33,881 nt of DNA. It comes from Clostridia bacterium. Lineage in GTDB: Bacteria > Bacillota > Clostridia > Christensenellales > Borkfalkiaceae. This document shows positions 6,482-14,170 of the stretch, in pieces (the stretch's first letter is position 1; each line of letters starts with the position of its first letter). The stretch covers positions 1 to 33,881 of the forward strand of contig JAIDQV010000189.1 of the NCBI GenBank assembly GCA_029062045.1. Direction: 5' to 3'. Position numbers and translations under genes: made by a program. The notes below the pieces were generated by a model, which saw only the letters and a list, made by a program, of their open reading frames with translations, did not search any database and was not told where the DNA came from.

Positions 6482-7684
6482 ATGATAGAAGTTTCCAAAA
6501 GAGTTTCGGCGATAGCCCCCTCGATGACGCTTGCAATTTCGGCAAAGGCAAACGAGTTAAAAGCGGAGGGTATAAAGGTAATAAACTTCGGCGTCGGCGA
6601 GCCCGACTTCAACACCCCCAAGCACATTTGCGACGCGGCAAAGGAAGCGCTTGACAAAGGCTACACCAAGTACGTTGCGGCGGCAGGTCTTCCCGCGCTT
6701 AAAAAAGCCATCGCAAAAAAACTTAAAACCGAAAACAACCTCGACTACGACCCCTCTCAGATAATCGTATCCAACGGCGCAAAGCACTCCATATTCAACG
6801 CGATATTCGCCGTCATCAACGAAGGGGACGAGGTGTTAATGACCAAGCCCTATTGGCTTACCTATCCCGAGGTTATCAAGGCTTGCGGCGGCATTCCCGA
6901 ATACATATATTCCAAGTCCCGCCACGGCTACAAAATAACGGCGGCACAGCTTGAAGCGGCAATTTCCCCCCGCACGAAGATGTTCATCTTCAACAGCCCC
7001 TGCAACCCCACGGGCGCAGTCTATACCGAAAAGGAAATCCGCGCAATAGCCGACGTTTGCGTAAAACACAACATCGTAGTACTTGCGGACGAAATTTACG
7101 AAAAACTCATCTACGGCGGAGAAACCCATTTCTCAATCGCGCAGTGCTCGCCCGAAATGAAGGACTTGACAATAGTCGTCAACGGCGTATCAAAAAGCTA
7201 TGCAATGACGGGTTGGCGTTTGGGCTACCTTGCCTGCCCGCCCAATGTCGCGAAGGCCATTTCTTCCTTCCAAAGCCATTCTACGTCCAACGTCAACACA
7301 ATGACGCAGTACGCCGCGCTTGCCGCCCTCGAAGGGGACGATAAGCCCATGAAAGAAATGGTTGCGGCTTTCGGCAGACGTCGCGAAAAGATGATTGAAA
7401 AACTCGAAGAAATGAAAAGTCTGGGTCTTGATTACGTCAAACCCGACGGCGCGTTCTACGTAATGCTTCTTTGCTACGACTTCTACGGCAAAAGCTATAA
7501 AGGCAAACCCATAAACGGCAGTATGGACGTTGCCGACCTTCTTTTAACCCACAAACAAGTCGCTTTGACCCCAGGCGTATGCTTCGGCGACGACGACGCA
7601 GTGCGCCTGTCCTATGCATTATCAACCGCCGATATGCTCGAAGGATTGGAAAGGATAAAAGAATTTTTCAGCGAGTGCGAATAA
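6482..7684 (+). CDS. Class I aminotransferase, aspartate type
   Basis: This 400-residue PLP enzyme belongs to the fold-type I aspartate aminotransferase group (AspB/AspC-like). It would transfer an amino group between aspartate and 2-oxoglutarate or related acids. The N-terminal NFGVGEPDFNTP, the substrate-side NSPCNPTG, and the PLP lysine K238 in VSKSYAMTGWRLGY are all present. TTGAGG precedes the ATG. Exact substrate range (aspartate, alanine or aromatic) cannot be fixed from sequence. It is not obviously in an operon with the following P-loop gene, which has its own promoter. Threonine synthase, further downstream, uses carbon derived from aspartate, which fits the neighbourhood. Confidence 0.93.
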   Translation: MIEVSKRVSAIAPSMTLAISAKANELKAEGIKVINFGVGEPDFNTPKHICDAAKEALDKGYTKYVAAAGLPALKKAIAKKLKTENNLDYDPSQIIVSNGAKHSIFNAIFAVINEGDEVLMTKPYWLTYPEVIKACGGIPEYIYSKSRHGYKITAAQLEAAISPRTKMFIFNSPCNPTGAVYTEKEIRAIADVCVKHNIVVLADEIYEKLIYGGETHFSIAQCSPEMKDLTIVVNGVSKSYAMTGWRLGYLACPPNVAKAISSFQSHSTSNVNTMTQYAALAALEGDDKPMKEMVAAFGRRREKMIEKLEEMKSLGLDYVKPDGAFYVMLLCYDFYGKSYKGKPINGSMDVADLLLTHKQVALTPGVCFGDDDAVRLSYALSTADMLEGLERIKEFFSECE

Positions 7685-7700
7685 ATTTTTCGTTTACCTC

Positions 7701-7729
7701 TTGAAATTCCGTCTAATAACTGATAGAAT
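7701..7729 (+). promoter_or_regulatory. Promoter of the small P-loop gene
   Basis: TTGAAA (7701-7706) and TAGAAT (7724-7729) are 17 nt apart. A GGAGGGAC ribosome binding site follows before ATG 7781. Confidence 0.7.
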
Positions 7730-7780
7730 ATAAAAAAAGTAAATATAATACTTTATCAACTTTTATCGGAGGGACTTTCA

Positions 7781-8188
7781 ATGATTAAAATTATTTACGG
7801 CGCAAAGGGCACGGGCAAAACCAAACAGCTTATAAACGCCGCAAACGAAGACGTAAAGGGCGCAAAAGGTTTAAGCGTTTTCATTACGGACAATAAAAGA
7901 TGTATGTACGACGTAAACCGCAGCGTTCGCTTTATTGACGTAACCGACTGGACGGTTGCAGGCGAAGAAGCTCTTTGCGGATTTATAAAGGGCGTTGCGG
8001 CTTGCAACAGCGACCACGAATATATTTACTTAGACGGCATTTCCCGTATAACGGGCAAGGGCTTAAAAGAGCTTGCCGGCATCTTCTATATGCTTGACAA
8101 AATTTCAAGCGAAAACAACATAACCGTAACGGTTACTTGCAGTTGCAGCGAAGAGGAGCTTCCCGACTTCGTTAAAAAGTACGTTTAA
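7781..8188 (+). CDS. Small P-loop NTPase of unknown role
   Basis: This 135-residue protein opens with a clear Walker A motif GAKGTGKT at 7-14. A later YIYLDGI segment fits a Walker B strand ending in an acidic residue. The rest is predicted alpha/beta with no membrane segment. The protein is too short for a full AAA+ or RecA-type motor, and I see no partner domain. A strong GGAGG site and own promoter indicate real expression. I do not recognise a named family; a small ATP-binding protein of the Clostridia is the most that can be said. Its position between the aminotransferase and thrC suggests no clear pathway. Confidence 0.85.
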   Translation: MIKIIYGAKGTGKTKQLINAANEDVKGAKGLSVFITDNKRCMYDVNRSVRFIDVTDWTVAGEEALCGFIKGVAACNSDHEYIYLDGISRITGKGLKELAGIFYMLDKISSENNITVTVTCSCSEEELPDFVKKYV

Positions 8189-8210
8189 AATTTATTAAAA
8201 AACTTACTGC

Positions 8211-8237
8211 GGCGGCACTGTATTCTTTTGTGCCGCC
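8211..8237 (+). terminator. Hairpin after the P-loop gene, weak terminator
   Basis: GGCGGCAC (8211-8218) pairs with GTGCCGCC (8230-8237) around an 11-nt loop. The downstream tract is only moderately T-rich, so termination may be partial. Confidence 0.5.
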
Positions 8238-8262
8238 GAAATTTATTTTAAAAACGATAAAC

Positions 8263-8440
8263 GGCGCAAGCAAAACCACGCTTTTGCGCCCGCGCACCCA
8301 ATTTGTGGCTATGCCACCTCGGCGCGGGTGAAGTGCCGCAATTATATATGTGTGTGCCCCAAGAGATTGCGGCACAAGGGGCGAGAAGCCCCTAAAAATC
8401 ACGGAAAAAGATTTGCGCAGAATAGCAAAGATTTTTCGTG
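8263..8440 (+). promoter_or_regulatory. Hairpin-rich leader before thrC
   Basis: Five hairpins follow one another before thrC: 8263-8290 (7-bp outer stem), 8290-8327 (CCGCGC/GCGCGG with an inner GTGGC/GCCAC hairpin), 8333-8375 (10-bp stem GTGCCGCAAT/ATTGCGGCAC), 8377-8393 (AGGGGC/GCCCCT) and an imperfect long stem at 8400-8440 ending at the ribosome binding site. I find no T-box consensus and recognise no riboswitch class. It could be a structured 5' leader or a remnant repeat element. Confidence 0.45.
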
Positions 8441-8450
8441 AGGAGGTCTT

Positions 8451-9935
8451 ATGAAATTCATTTCCACAAGGGGTGGTGAAAAGGTAACGGGTTCGCGCGC
8501 TATCGTCAAAGGTCTGTCGGAAAACGGCGGACTTTACGTGCCCGAAAAATTCCCCGCCGTATCGCGTGAAGAGCTTGAAGCCATGCTCGAATTAAGCTAC
8601 GCCGAACGCGCCGCAAAAGTTATTATAAAATTTCTTGACGAGTTCGACGAAAAAGAGCTTTTATCTGCATGCGAAGAAGCCTATTCCCGTTTTGAACGTA
8701 ACGACCCCGCGCCCCTCGTAAAGATAGACGACGGCGTGTTTATGCTCGAACTCTGGCACGGACCCACCTGCGCATTCAAAGATATGGCGCTCACCCTTTT
8801 GCCCTATCTTTTAAGGAAGAGCTGTGACCTTTGCGGAATTAAAGAAGAAATTTTAATTTTGGTTGCGACCTCGGGCGACACGGGCAAAGCCGCGCTCGAA
8901 GGCTTCAAAGATGCAGACGGCGTTAAAATTTGCGTTTTCTATCCCTCGGACGGAGTTTCCAAAATGCAGAAATTGCAGATGGCAACGCAGGACGGTAAGA
9001 ACGTAAACGTCGTTGCCGTCAAGGGCAACTTCGACGACTGCCAAACCGCAGTAAAAGAAATTTTCTCAAACGAAACCTACGCCGCACAACTCAAAGAAAA
9101 GAACGTAATTTTATCTTCGGCAAACTCAATCAACTTCGGCAGGCTTGTTCCTCAAATAGCGTACTATTTCTCGGCGTACGCCGACCTCGTTTCTTCCAAC
9201 CAAATAGAAATGGGGGAGGAAATCGACTTCGCAGTTCCCACGGGCAACTTCGGCAACGTCCTTGCCGCATACTACGCAAAAAGAATGGGCTTGCCAATTC
9301 GCAGACTTCACTGCGCTTCAAACGAAAACAAAGTCATCGCGGACTTCCTTTTATCGGGTGTCTACGATATGAACCGCGAGTTCTACAAAACTACCGCGCC
9401 TTCGATGGATATACTTCTGTCGTCTAACCTTGAAAGGCTTGTATTCGAGGCGTCGGGCAGAAACGCAAAACTCACCGCGCAGAGAATGGCTCAGCTTAAA
9501 GATACGGGCAAGTACGCCATCGACCCCCAAGAACTTGCGTTTATTCAGGAAACCTTCGACGGCGGCTACGCCGACGAAGAAACATCTGTTGAGGCAATGT
9601 ACGGAGTTTTCGAGGACGTCGGCTACACAATGGATACCCACACGGGCTGCGCAGTGAAGGTCGCGCTCGACTGGTTCGATAAACACAAAAAGGACGAAAC
9701 TAAGACAGTCATCGTTTCAACCGCTAACCCCTACAAATTCCCGCAGGACGTTCTGTACGCAGTTACGGGCAACGACGTCAAGGACAGTTTCAAAGGTATA
9801 AAGCGCCTGCACGCGGCAACGGCTATGGCAATCCCCAAGTGCCTTTTGGAACTTCGCGATAAACCCGTCCGCTTTTCCAAAACGGTGGACAGCAAAAAAC
9901 TCTTCGACGAAGTGCTTGAATTTATTTCCGGATAG
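8451..9935 (+). CDS. thrC: Threonine synthase
   Basis: This enzyme converts O-phosphohomoserine to threonine with PLP, the last step of threonine synthesis. The 494-residue length and the N-terminus (FISTRGG, then ENGGLYVPE) fit the longer bacterial class of ThrC. The PLP lysine is K110 in GPTCAFKDMA, and the phosphate-binding ATSGDTGKAA segment follows. GAGGAGG lies just before the ATG at the foot of a hairpin-rich leader. No homoserine dehydrogenase or kinase gene is in the window, so the rest of the pathway lies elsewhere. Confidence 0.97.
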   Translation: MKFISTRGGEKVTGSRAIVKGLSENGGLYVPEKFPAVSREELEAMLELSYAERAAKVIIKFLDEFDEKELLSACEEAYSRFERNDPAPLVKIDDGVFMLELWHGPTCAFKDMALTLLPYLLRKSCDLCGIKEEILILVATSGDTGKAALEGFKDADGVKICVFYPSDGVSKMQKLQMATQDGKNVNVVAVKGNFDDCQTAVKEIFSNETYAAQLKEKNVILSSANSINFGRLVPQIAYYFSAYADLVSSNQIEMGEEIDFAVPTGNFGNVLAAYYAKRMGLPIRRLHCASNENKVIADFLLSGVYDMNREFYKTTAPSMDILLSSNLERLVFEASGRNAKLTAQRMAQLKDTGKYAIDPQELAFIQETFDGGYADEETSVEAMYGVFEDVGYTMDTHTGCAVKVALDWFDKHKKDETKTVIVSTANPYKFPQDVLYAVTGNDVKDSFKGIKRLHAATAMAIPKCLLELRDKPVRFSKTVDSKKLFDEVLEFISG

Positions 9936-9977
9936 GTTAAATTTAACAGCGTAAGGATATAATATATTTGATAATAC

Positions 9978-9991
9978 AGAGGTTCGCCTCT
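9978..9991 (+). promoter_or_regulatory. Small stable hairpin in lipoprotein leader
   Basis: AGAGG, TTCG, CCTCT forms a 5-bp stem with a UUCG tetraloop. It lies between a TATAAT box (9958-9963) and the AAGGAG ribosome binding site of the lipoprotein gene. It may stabilise the mRNA 5' end. Confidence 0.45.
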
Positions 9992-10010
9992 ACAAAAAGG
10001 AGTATGGAAA

Positions 10011-10844
10011 ATGAAGAAAAAATTAATCGCAGCCTTGGTTGCAGGTGCAATTTTATCTACGGGCATAATAGGTCTTACCGCTTGCGGAGGCGGCAACGAC
10101 GGACACGACATCAACAAGGGCGAAGAAGTTTCCAAAGAGGGTTGGGCGGCAGCCATAACCGCCACGGTTAACGCTAAAAACTATACTGCCGACGCTTATC
10201 AGGAAGTAGACACTACGATGACGGGCAATATGGGTGAACTTACAAATATTAATATAACGGGCAAAACCGTCGGTGAAGCTAAATTCACCTACGACCTTGC
10301 TAACGGCGGCATTTACGTCAAGCAGACGGTTAAAACAACGGTATCGGGCGTTCCCGACGAGTTGAAAGACGAGGACGGATACAAAGACGATGAATACGTT
10401 ATCGAATCTTATTGCGTAAAAGAAGGGGATACTTATTACACGGCAAATTACCGCGGCAATGCGGAAAAACCCGAATGGTCGACAGGTTCAACAACTTCTT
10501 TCTCGAGCGGCGGTTTGGGCTACTTATTCAATTCAACCTATTCAACCGAAGAGGGCGGTACTGACGTAACCCTTTCCGAGCTTTACGATTCTTTCACTTA
10601 TTCAGACGGCGTTTATACCGCAACGTTATGGGACCACGGCAGTGAAGAAACCGTTTCGCTTTCCTTTAAAGGCGGCTACGTAGTGGGTTACTCTTTCGGC
10701 GGCACCCACGAAGAAGGTGACGAAGATTCCAAAATGGTCAATAGCGGCATAATGATTTACAACTTCTCCAACTACGGCGGCACCACGATAACACCTTCCG
10801 ACGATGCTAAAAAAGCCGTTGAAGATTACAAAGCAAAAAAGTAA
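10011..10844 (+). CDS. Putative lipoprotein
   Basis: This 277-residue protein starts with a lipoprotein signal peptide: KKK, a hydrophobic stretch, and the lipobox LTAC with C25 as the acylated residue, followed by GGG. The mature part is rich in acidic residues, Thr, Gly and Tyr, and looks like a beta-rich extracellular domain with no catalytic motif I recognise. It should be anchored to the outer face of the cytoplasmic membrane. An AAGGAG site lies 8 nt before the ATG. It appears to be transcribed alone, with a -10 box upstream and a terminator downstream. The function is unknown; many Clostridia carry families of such proteins. Confidence 0.88.
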   Translation: MKKKLIAALVAGAILSTGIIGLTACGGGNDGHDINKGEEVSKEGWAAAITATVNAKNYTADAYQEVDTTMTGNMGELTNINITGKTVGEAKFTYDLANGGIYVKQTVKTTVSGVPDELKDEDGYKDDEYVIESYCVKEGDTYYTANYRGNAEKPEWSTGSTTSFSSGGLGYLFNSTYSTEEGGTDVTLSELYDSFTYSDGVYTATLWDHGSEETVSLSFKGGYVVGYSFGGTHEEGDEDSKMVNSGIMIYNFSNYGGTTITPSDDAKKAVEDYKAKK

Positions 10845-10866
10845 TTTGAATAAAGCAATTAAAGGC

Positions 10867-10891
10867 GCCCGCAAGTGTTCATCTTGCGGGC
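10867..10891 (+). terminator. Terminator after lipoprotein gene
   Basis: GCCCGCAAG (10867-10875) pairs with CTTGCGGGC (10883-10891) around a 7-nt loop. The following tract is only partly T-rich. Confidence 0.75.
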
Positions 10892-10989
10892 GTATTGTTA
10901 AAGTTAGGTGATTAAATTCGGCTTAACAAAAAATAACTTTACTTTTCAGCTTGATATATGGTACAATTTAAAAGTAAAAGTGGAAAATT

Positions 10990-11988
10990 ATGGAAGAAAG
11001 AAAGATTTTGTATTCGGCAATTCAGCCGACCAACAATTTAACGATAGGCAATCTTATCGGCGCGATAAAGAACTGGACTAACCTTCAAAACGATTACGAC
11101 TGTTATTTCGCAATCGCCAATATGCACGCCATAACGGTAAGGCAAGTCCCCGCGGATTTAAGGCAAACAACCCTTTCTATGCTTGCCCTTTATCTCGCGT
11201 GCGGTATCGACCCCGAAAAGTGCGTAATGTACGTACAATCGCACGTGCCCGCGCACGCCGAGCTTTGCTGGGTTCTCAACACCTTCACCTACGTCGGCGA
11301 AATGGAAAGAATGACGCAGTTCAAGGATAAATCTGCCCGTCATGCGGAAAATATAAATATGGGTCTTATGGATTACCCCGTCTTAATGGCGGCGGACATC
11401 CTTCTGTATCAGACGGACGTAGTCCCCGTCGGGCTCGACCAAAGGCAGCACGTTGAAATTTCGCGCGACATCGCCCAAAGGTTCAACAATATCTATTCGC
11501 CCACGTTCAAAATCCCCGAAGCTCTCTATATGAAAGTCGGGGCAAAAATCAACGACCTTCTCGACCCTTCCAAGAAGATGTCCAAGTCTGCGGAAAACCC
11601 CAACGGCGTTATCTATTTGTCCGACGATAAAGATACGGTTATCCGCAAATTCAAACGCGCCGTTACCGACAGCGGTTCGGAAATAAAGTACGACCCCGAA
11701 GCAAAACCCGGCGTAAGCAACCTGCTTACAATTTATTCTGTGTTCACGGGCAAAACCATTGCCGAGGCGGAGGCGGACTTCGCAGGCAAAGGCTACGGCG
11801 ATTTTAAACTTGCCGTCGGCGAGGCGGTTGCCGATAAACTTACGCCCATTCAAAAAGAACAGGCAAGACTTCTTGCCGATAAATCTTACCTTGAAGGGGT
11901 TCTCCGTTCGGGCGCCGAACGCGCGTCCCGCACGGCAAACCGCACCCTTTCAAAAGTCTATAAAAAAATAGGTTTCTATCAACTTTAA
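10990..11988 (+). CDS. trpS: Tryptophanyl-tRNA synthetase
   Basis: This class I synthetase charges tRNA-Trp with tryptophan using ATP. The 332-residue length is normal. The HIGH-like signature is TIGN at 18-21 and the KMSKS loop is at 196-200. The segment GLDQRQHVEISRDIAQRFN is typical of TrpRS. Its stop codon overlaps the next ATG by one base (TAATG), so translation of the DUF5685 gene is coupled to it. Confidence 0.98.
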   Translation: MEERKILYSAIQPTNNLTIGNLIGAIKNWTNLQNDYDCYFAIANMHAITVRQVPADLRQTTLSMLALYLACGIDPEKCVMYVQSHVPAHAELCWVLNTFTYVGEMERMTQFKDKSARHAENINMGLMDYPVLMAADILLYQTDVVPVGLDQRQHVEISRDIAQRFNNIYSPTFKIPEALYMKVGAKINDLLDPSKKMSKSAENPNGVIYLSDDKDTVIRKFKRAVTDSGSEIKYDPEAKPGVSNLLTIYSVFTGKTIAEAEADFAGKGYGDFKLAVGEAVADKLTPIQKEQARLLADKSYLEGVLRSGAERASRTANRTLSKVYKKIGFYQL

Positions 11989-12854
11989 TGTTTGGCTATA
12001 TTAACCCCGACGCGCCCTATCTTTTCAAGAAGGACGAAACTTTATATAAAGCCCTGTACTGCGGACTTTGCAAAAGCATAGGCAAGGGCTGCGGACAGAC
12101 GGCGCGCAGCGCGCTCACCTACGATATGGCGTTTACTTCCGCGCTCGTTCATAATATCCGCGGCGAAGACGTAAAAATAGAAAAGCGGCACTGCGCAATT
12201 CACTGGTTCAAACGCCGCCCTATTGCCGCCGTTGACGAAACTACTATTGCCATCGGTTGTGTAAACACCGTCCTAGCCTATTACAAACTTTGCGACGATA
12301 AAGCGGACGGCGACAAAAAGGGAGTTTTCCGTCACCTCTACAAGCGCGGTTTTAAAAAAGCAGTGAAACGTTTTCCCCAAATAAAGGAAATTGTTTCACG
12401 CGAAACTTTTCGCCAAGCGCAGCTTGAAAAGTCGGGCTGTGCCGTCATTGACGAGGCGGCCGACCCCACCGCACAAATGATGCAGGATATATCTTCCGCC
12501 GTGCTTCAAGAATATTCCACGCCCAACACTCAAAAACTTTTTTATGCATTGGGTAAGTGGGTGTATCTTGCCGACGCCTTGGACGATTACGACAAGGACG
12601 TAAAAAAGGGGCGGTACAACGCGCTTTACAATTCATGCAAAATTAAGTGCAAGCAAGAAGCAATCAAAACGCAGGGCGAAGAGTGGAAGTTTATCTTCAA
12701 CAGCCTGTTTGCGGACATGCGCGAAAGTCTTGCAAACATCAAATTCCATTTCAACCACGATTTAACGGATAATATTATCCTGCGTGGCATACCCTTGAAA
12801 ACCAGAGCGTTATTCTATGGTAAAGGCTGCAAACAAGGAGAAAATAATGAATAA
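11988..12854 (+). CDS. DUF5685 family protein
   Basis: This 288-residue protein starts MFGYINPDAP and contains LYKALYCGLCKSIGK, the conserved N-terminal signature of DUF5685 proteins of Clostridia. Paired cysteines (CGLC), further cysteine and histidine residues, and a later acidic YLADALDDYDKD segment suggest a mostly helical, possibly metal-binding protein; the acidic segment recalls the Asp-rich helix of isoprenoid-type enzymes, but this is only a resemblance. It is coupled to trpS by a TAATG overlap and to the following J-like gene by an 8-bp overlap. The function is unknown. Confidence 0.85.
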   Translation: MFGYINPDAPYLFKKDETLYKALYCGLCKSIGKGCGQTARSALTYDMAFTSALVHNIRGEDVKIEKRHCAIHWFKRRPIAAVDETTIAIGCVNTVLAYYKLCDDKADGDKKGVFRHLYKRGFKKAVKRFPQIKEIVSRETFRQAQLEKSGCAVIDEAADPTAQMMQDISSAVLQEYSTPNTQKLFYALGKWVYLADALDDYDKDVKKGRYNALYNSCKIKCKQEAIKTQGEEWKFIFNSLFADMRESLANIKFHFNHDLTDNIILRGIPLKTRALFYGKGCKQGENNE

Positions 12855-13464
12855 AAAAAATCTTGAACTTTTAGGGCTTGAAGAAGGCGCGACTCTTGAA
12901 GAAATCAAGGCCGCCTACGAGGCTTTAAGGGAAAAGTATTTAGAGGACAGATTTAAAGACGGCGAAGTTGGCAACAACGCCGCTAAAATGCTGACCAAAA
13001 TAGACGTTGCGTATTCCGAGCTTGAAAGCGAGTTTAAAGAAAAGGGCACAGAAGACGGCGACCTTTTCGAGCGGGCAGAGCAGTACTTAAAGGACGGCAA
13101 CTATACCGACGCCCAGCGCATTCTTGACAGCTTTAACGAGCGCGGTGCAAGATGGCACTATCTTCAAAGCGTAATTTTCTACCGCAAAAATTGGATTAAC
13201 GAAAGCAAGAAACAGCTTGAAATAGCAATACAGCTTGAACCAGAAAACGCGAAGTATAAAGAAGCATACCGCAAACTTAACGAAAAAATCAACGTCGACG
13301 CACAGGCAACGGCGGGCGGCTCACAGCAGGGCGCGTACCAGGGCCAGACAATGGACTCTACCGATGCGGACAGCCAAATGGGCGGCAACTTTTGCGCAAA
13401 CTGCATCGAATGTTGCTACATCAACATGTGTATTAACTGCTTGTGCGGCACCTGTTGTCGTTAA
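12847..13464 (+). CDS. J-like/TPR protein with Cys-rich tail
   Basis: The start is ATG 12847, with GGAG 6-7 nt upstream; an ORF extension to 12817 has no such site. The protein has 205 residues. Residues 1-65 resemble a J domain in helix pattern (LELLGLEEGATLEEIKAAY), but the HPD motif needed to stimulate Hsp70 is absent (EKYLEDRF instead). Residues 70-140 form TPR-like helices. The last 25 residues contain nine cysteines in CxxC and CC spacings, suggesting metal or Fe-S binding or a lipidated anchor. Its pairing with DUF5685 suggests a joint function. It is probably a scaffold rather than an active co-chaperone. Confidence 0.8.
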   Translation: MNKKNLELLGLEEGATLEEIKAAYEALREKYLEDRFKDGEVGNNAAKMLTKIDVAYSELESEFKEKGTEDGDLFERAEQYLKDGNYTDAQRILDSFNERGARWHYLQSVIFYRKNWINESKKQLEIAIQLEPENAKYKEAYRKLNEKINVDAQATAGGSQQGAYQGQTMDSTDADSQMGGNFCANCIECCYINMCINCLCGTCCR

Positions 13465-13492
13465 AACGCATATAAGCGTCGTTATGCTGTGT

Positions 13493-13595
13493 CGTGGTTT
13501 ACGTTTTGTTCGGTCACGTACGTTTGTGTACGCTCCCTCGCAAAGCCGCACCGCTCCTTGCCTAACTCGCTTCTCTGCATTTTAGATAAACCACG
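13493..13595. repeat. Inverted-repeat-bounded intergenic element
   Basis: CGTGGTTTA (13493-13501) and TAAACCACG (13587-13595) are perfect 9-bp inverted repeats bounding about 100 bp between the J-like gene and a membrane protein gene. The interior has further small palindromes (CGTAC and GTACG near 13517-13534). This looks like a REP- or MITE-like element, or a long hairpin terminator region. Other copies would have to be found elsewhere in the genome. Confidence 0.45.
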
Positions 13596-13606
13596 CATTA
13601 ACAAAA

Positions 13607-14170
13607 ATGTCAAAAAACAAAAATTCTAAAACTTTTGAAATAGCTTTATCGGGCATATCCTGCGCGGTTGCGGCGCTCGCTTTGTCCCTCGGCATAATGA
13701 CGGGCCTTGGCGCGCTTACGGCTACGGGTTACCTTGTCGCGGTTATCGCGCTTATGGTGCCCCTTTCAAAACAGTTTTTTCTCGGCGACTTTCTCGCCTA
13801 TATGGGCACGGTAATTCTTGCCGTAGTACTCGGCGCGGCGGTCAAGTTCTGGGACTTAGTTCCCTTCGTAATGTTCTTCGGACTTCACCCGCTTGCCAAC
13901 GCCCTTCAAATCCGCTTCAAAATAAACAGATGGCTCGCCCTCGCAATCAAAGCCGTGTGGTTCGACTGCACTTTAATAGTGGGCTATTATCTCGTTTTCG
14001 GCGGGATGATAGGCGGCGCGCTCTTCCCCGAAAACGTGTACGAAGTTCTAAACCGCTACATTTTCCTTTTTATATTCACGGTGGGCACGGTCGGATTTTT
14101 CTTCTACGACTTCCTCATTTTCAAATGTCAGATACTAATTAACAGAATAGTTTTCAGAATTAAAAAATAA
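13607..14170 (+). CDS. Integral membrane protein, unknown
   Basis: This 187-residue protein has about five or six hydrophobic segments spaced through its length, a basic N-terminus (MSKNKNSK) and a basic C-terminal tail (RIVFRIKK), so both ends probably face the cytosol. The size, the conserved HPLANALQ segment and the helix count resemble the substrate-binding (S) components of ECF transporters, but I cannot assign a family. No clear ribosome binding site precedes the ATG. It is coupled to rlmD by a TAATG overlap. Confidence 0.75.
   Translation: MSKNKNSKTFEIALSGISCAVAALALSLGIMTGLGALTATGYLVAVIALMVPLSKQFFLGDFLAYMGTVILAVVLGAAVKFWDLVPFVMFFGLHPLANALQIRFKINRWLALAIKAVWFDCTLIVGYYLVFGGMIGGALFPENVYEVLNRYIFLFIFTVGTVGFFFYDFLIFKCQILINRIVFRIKK

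Noticed and set aside
8240-8450. A T-box or known amino-acid riboswitch before thrC.
   Set aside because: The conserved T-box sequence and an antiterminator/terminator pair followed by a U-tract are absent.
11383-11853. A 156-codon frame on the minus strand.
   Set aside because: It is antisense to trpS, lacks a ribosome binding site and reflects codon bias of the real gene.
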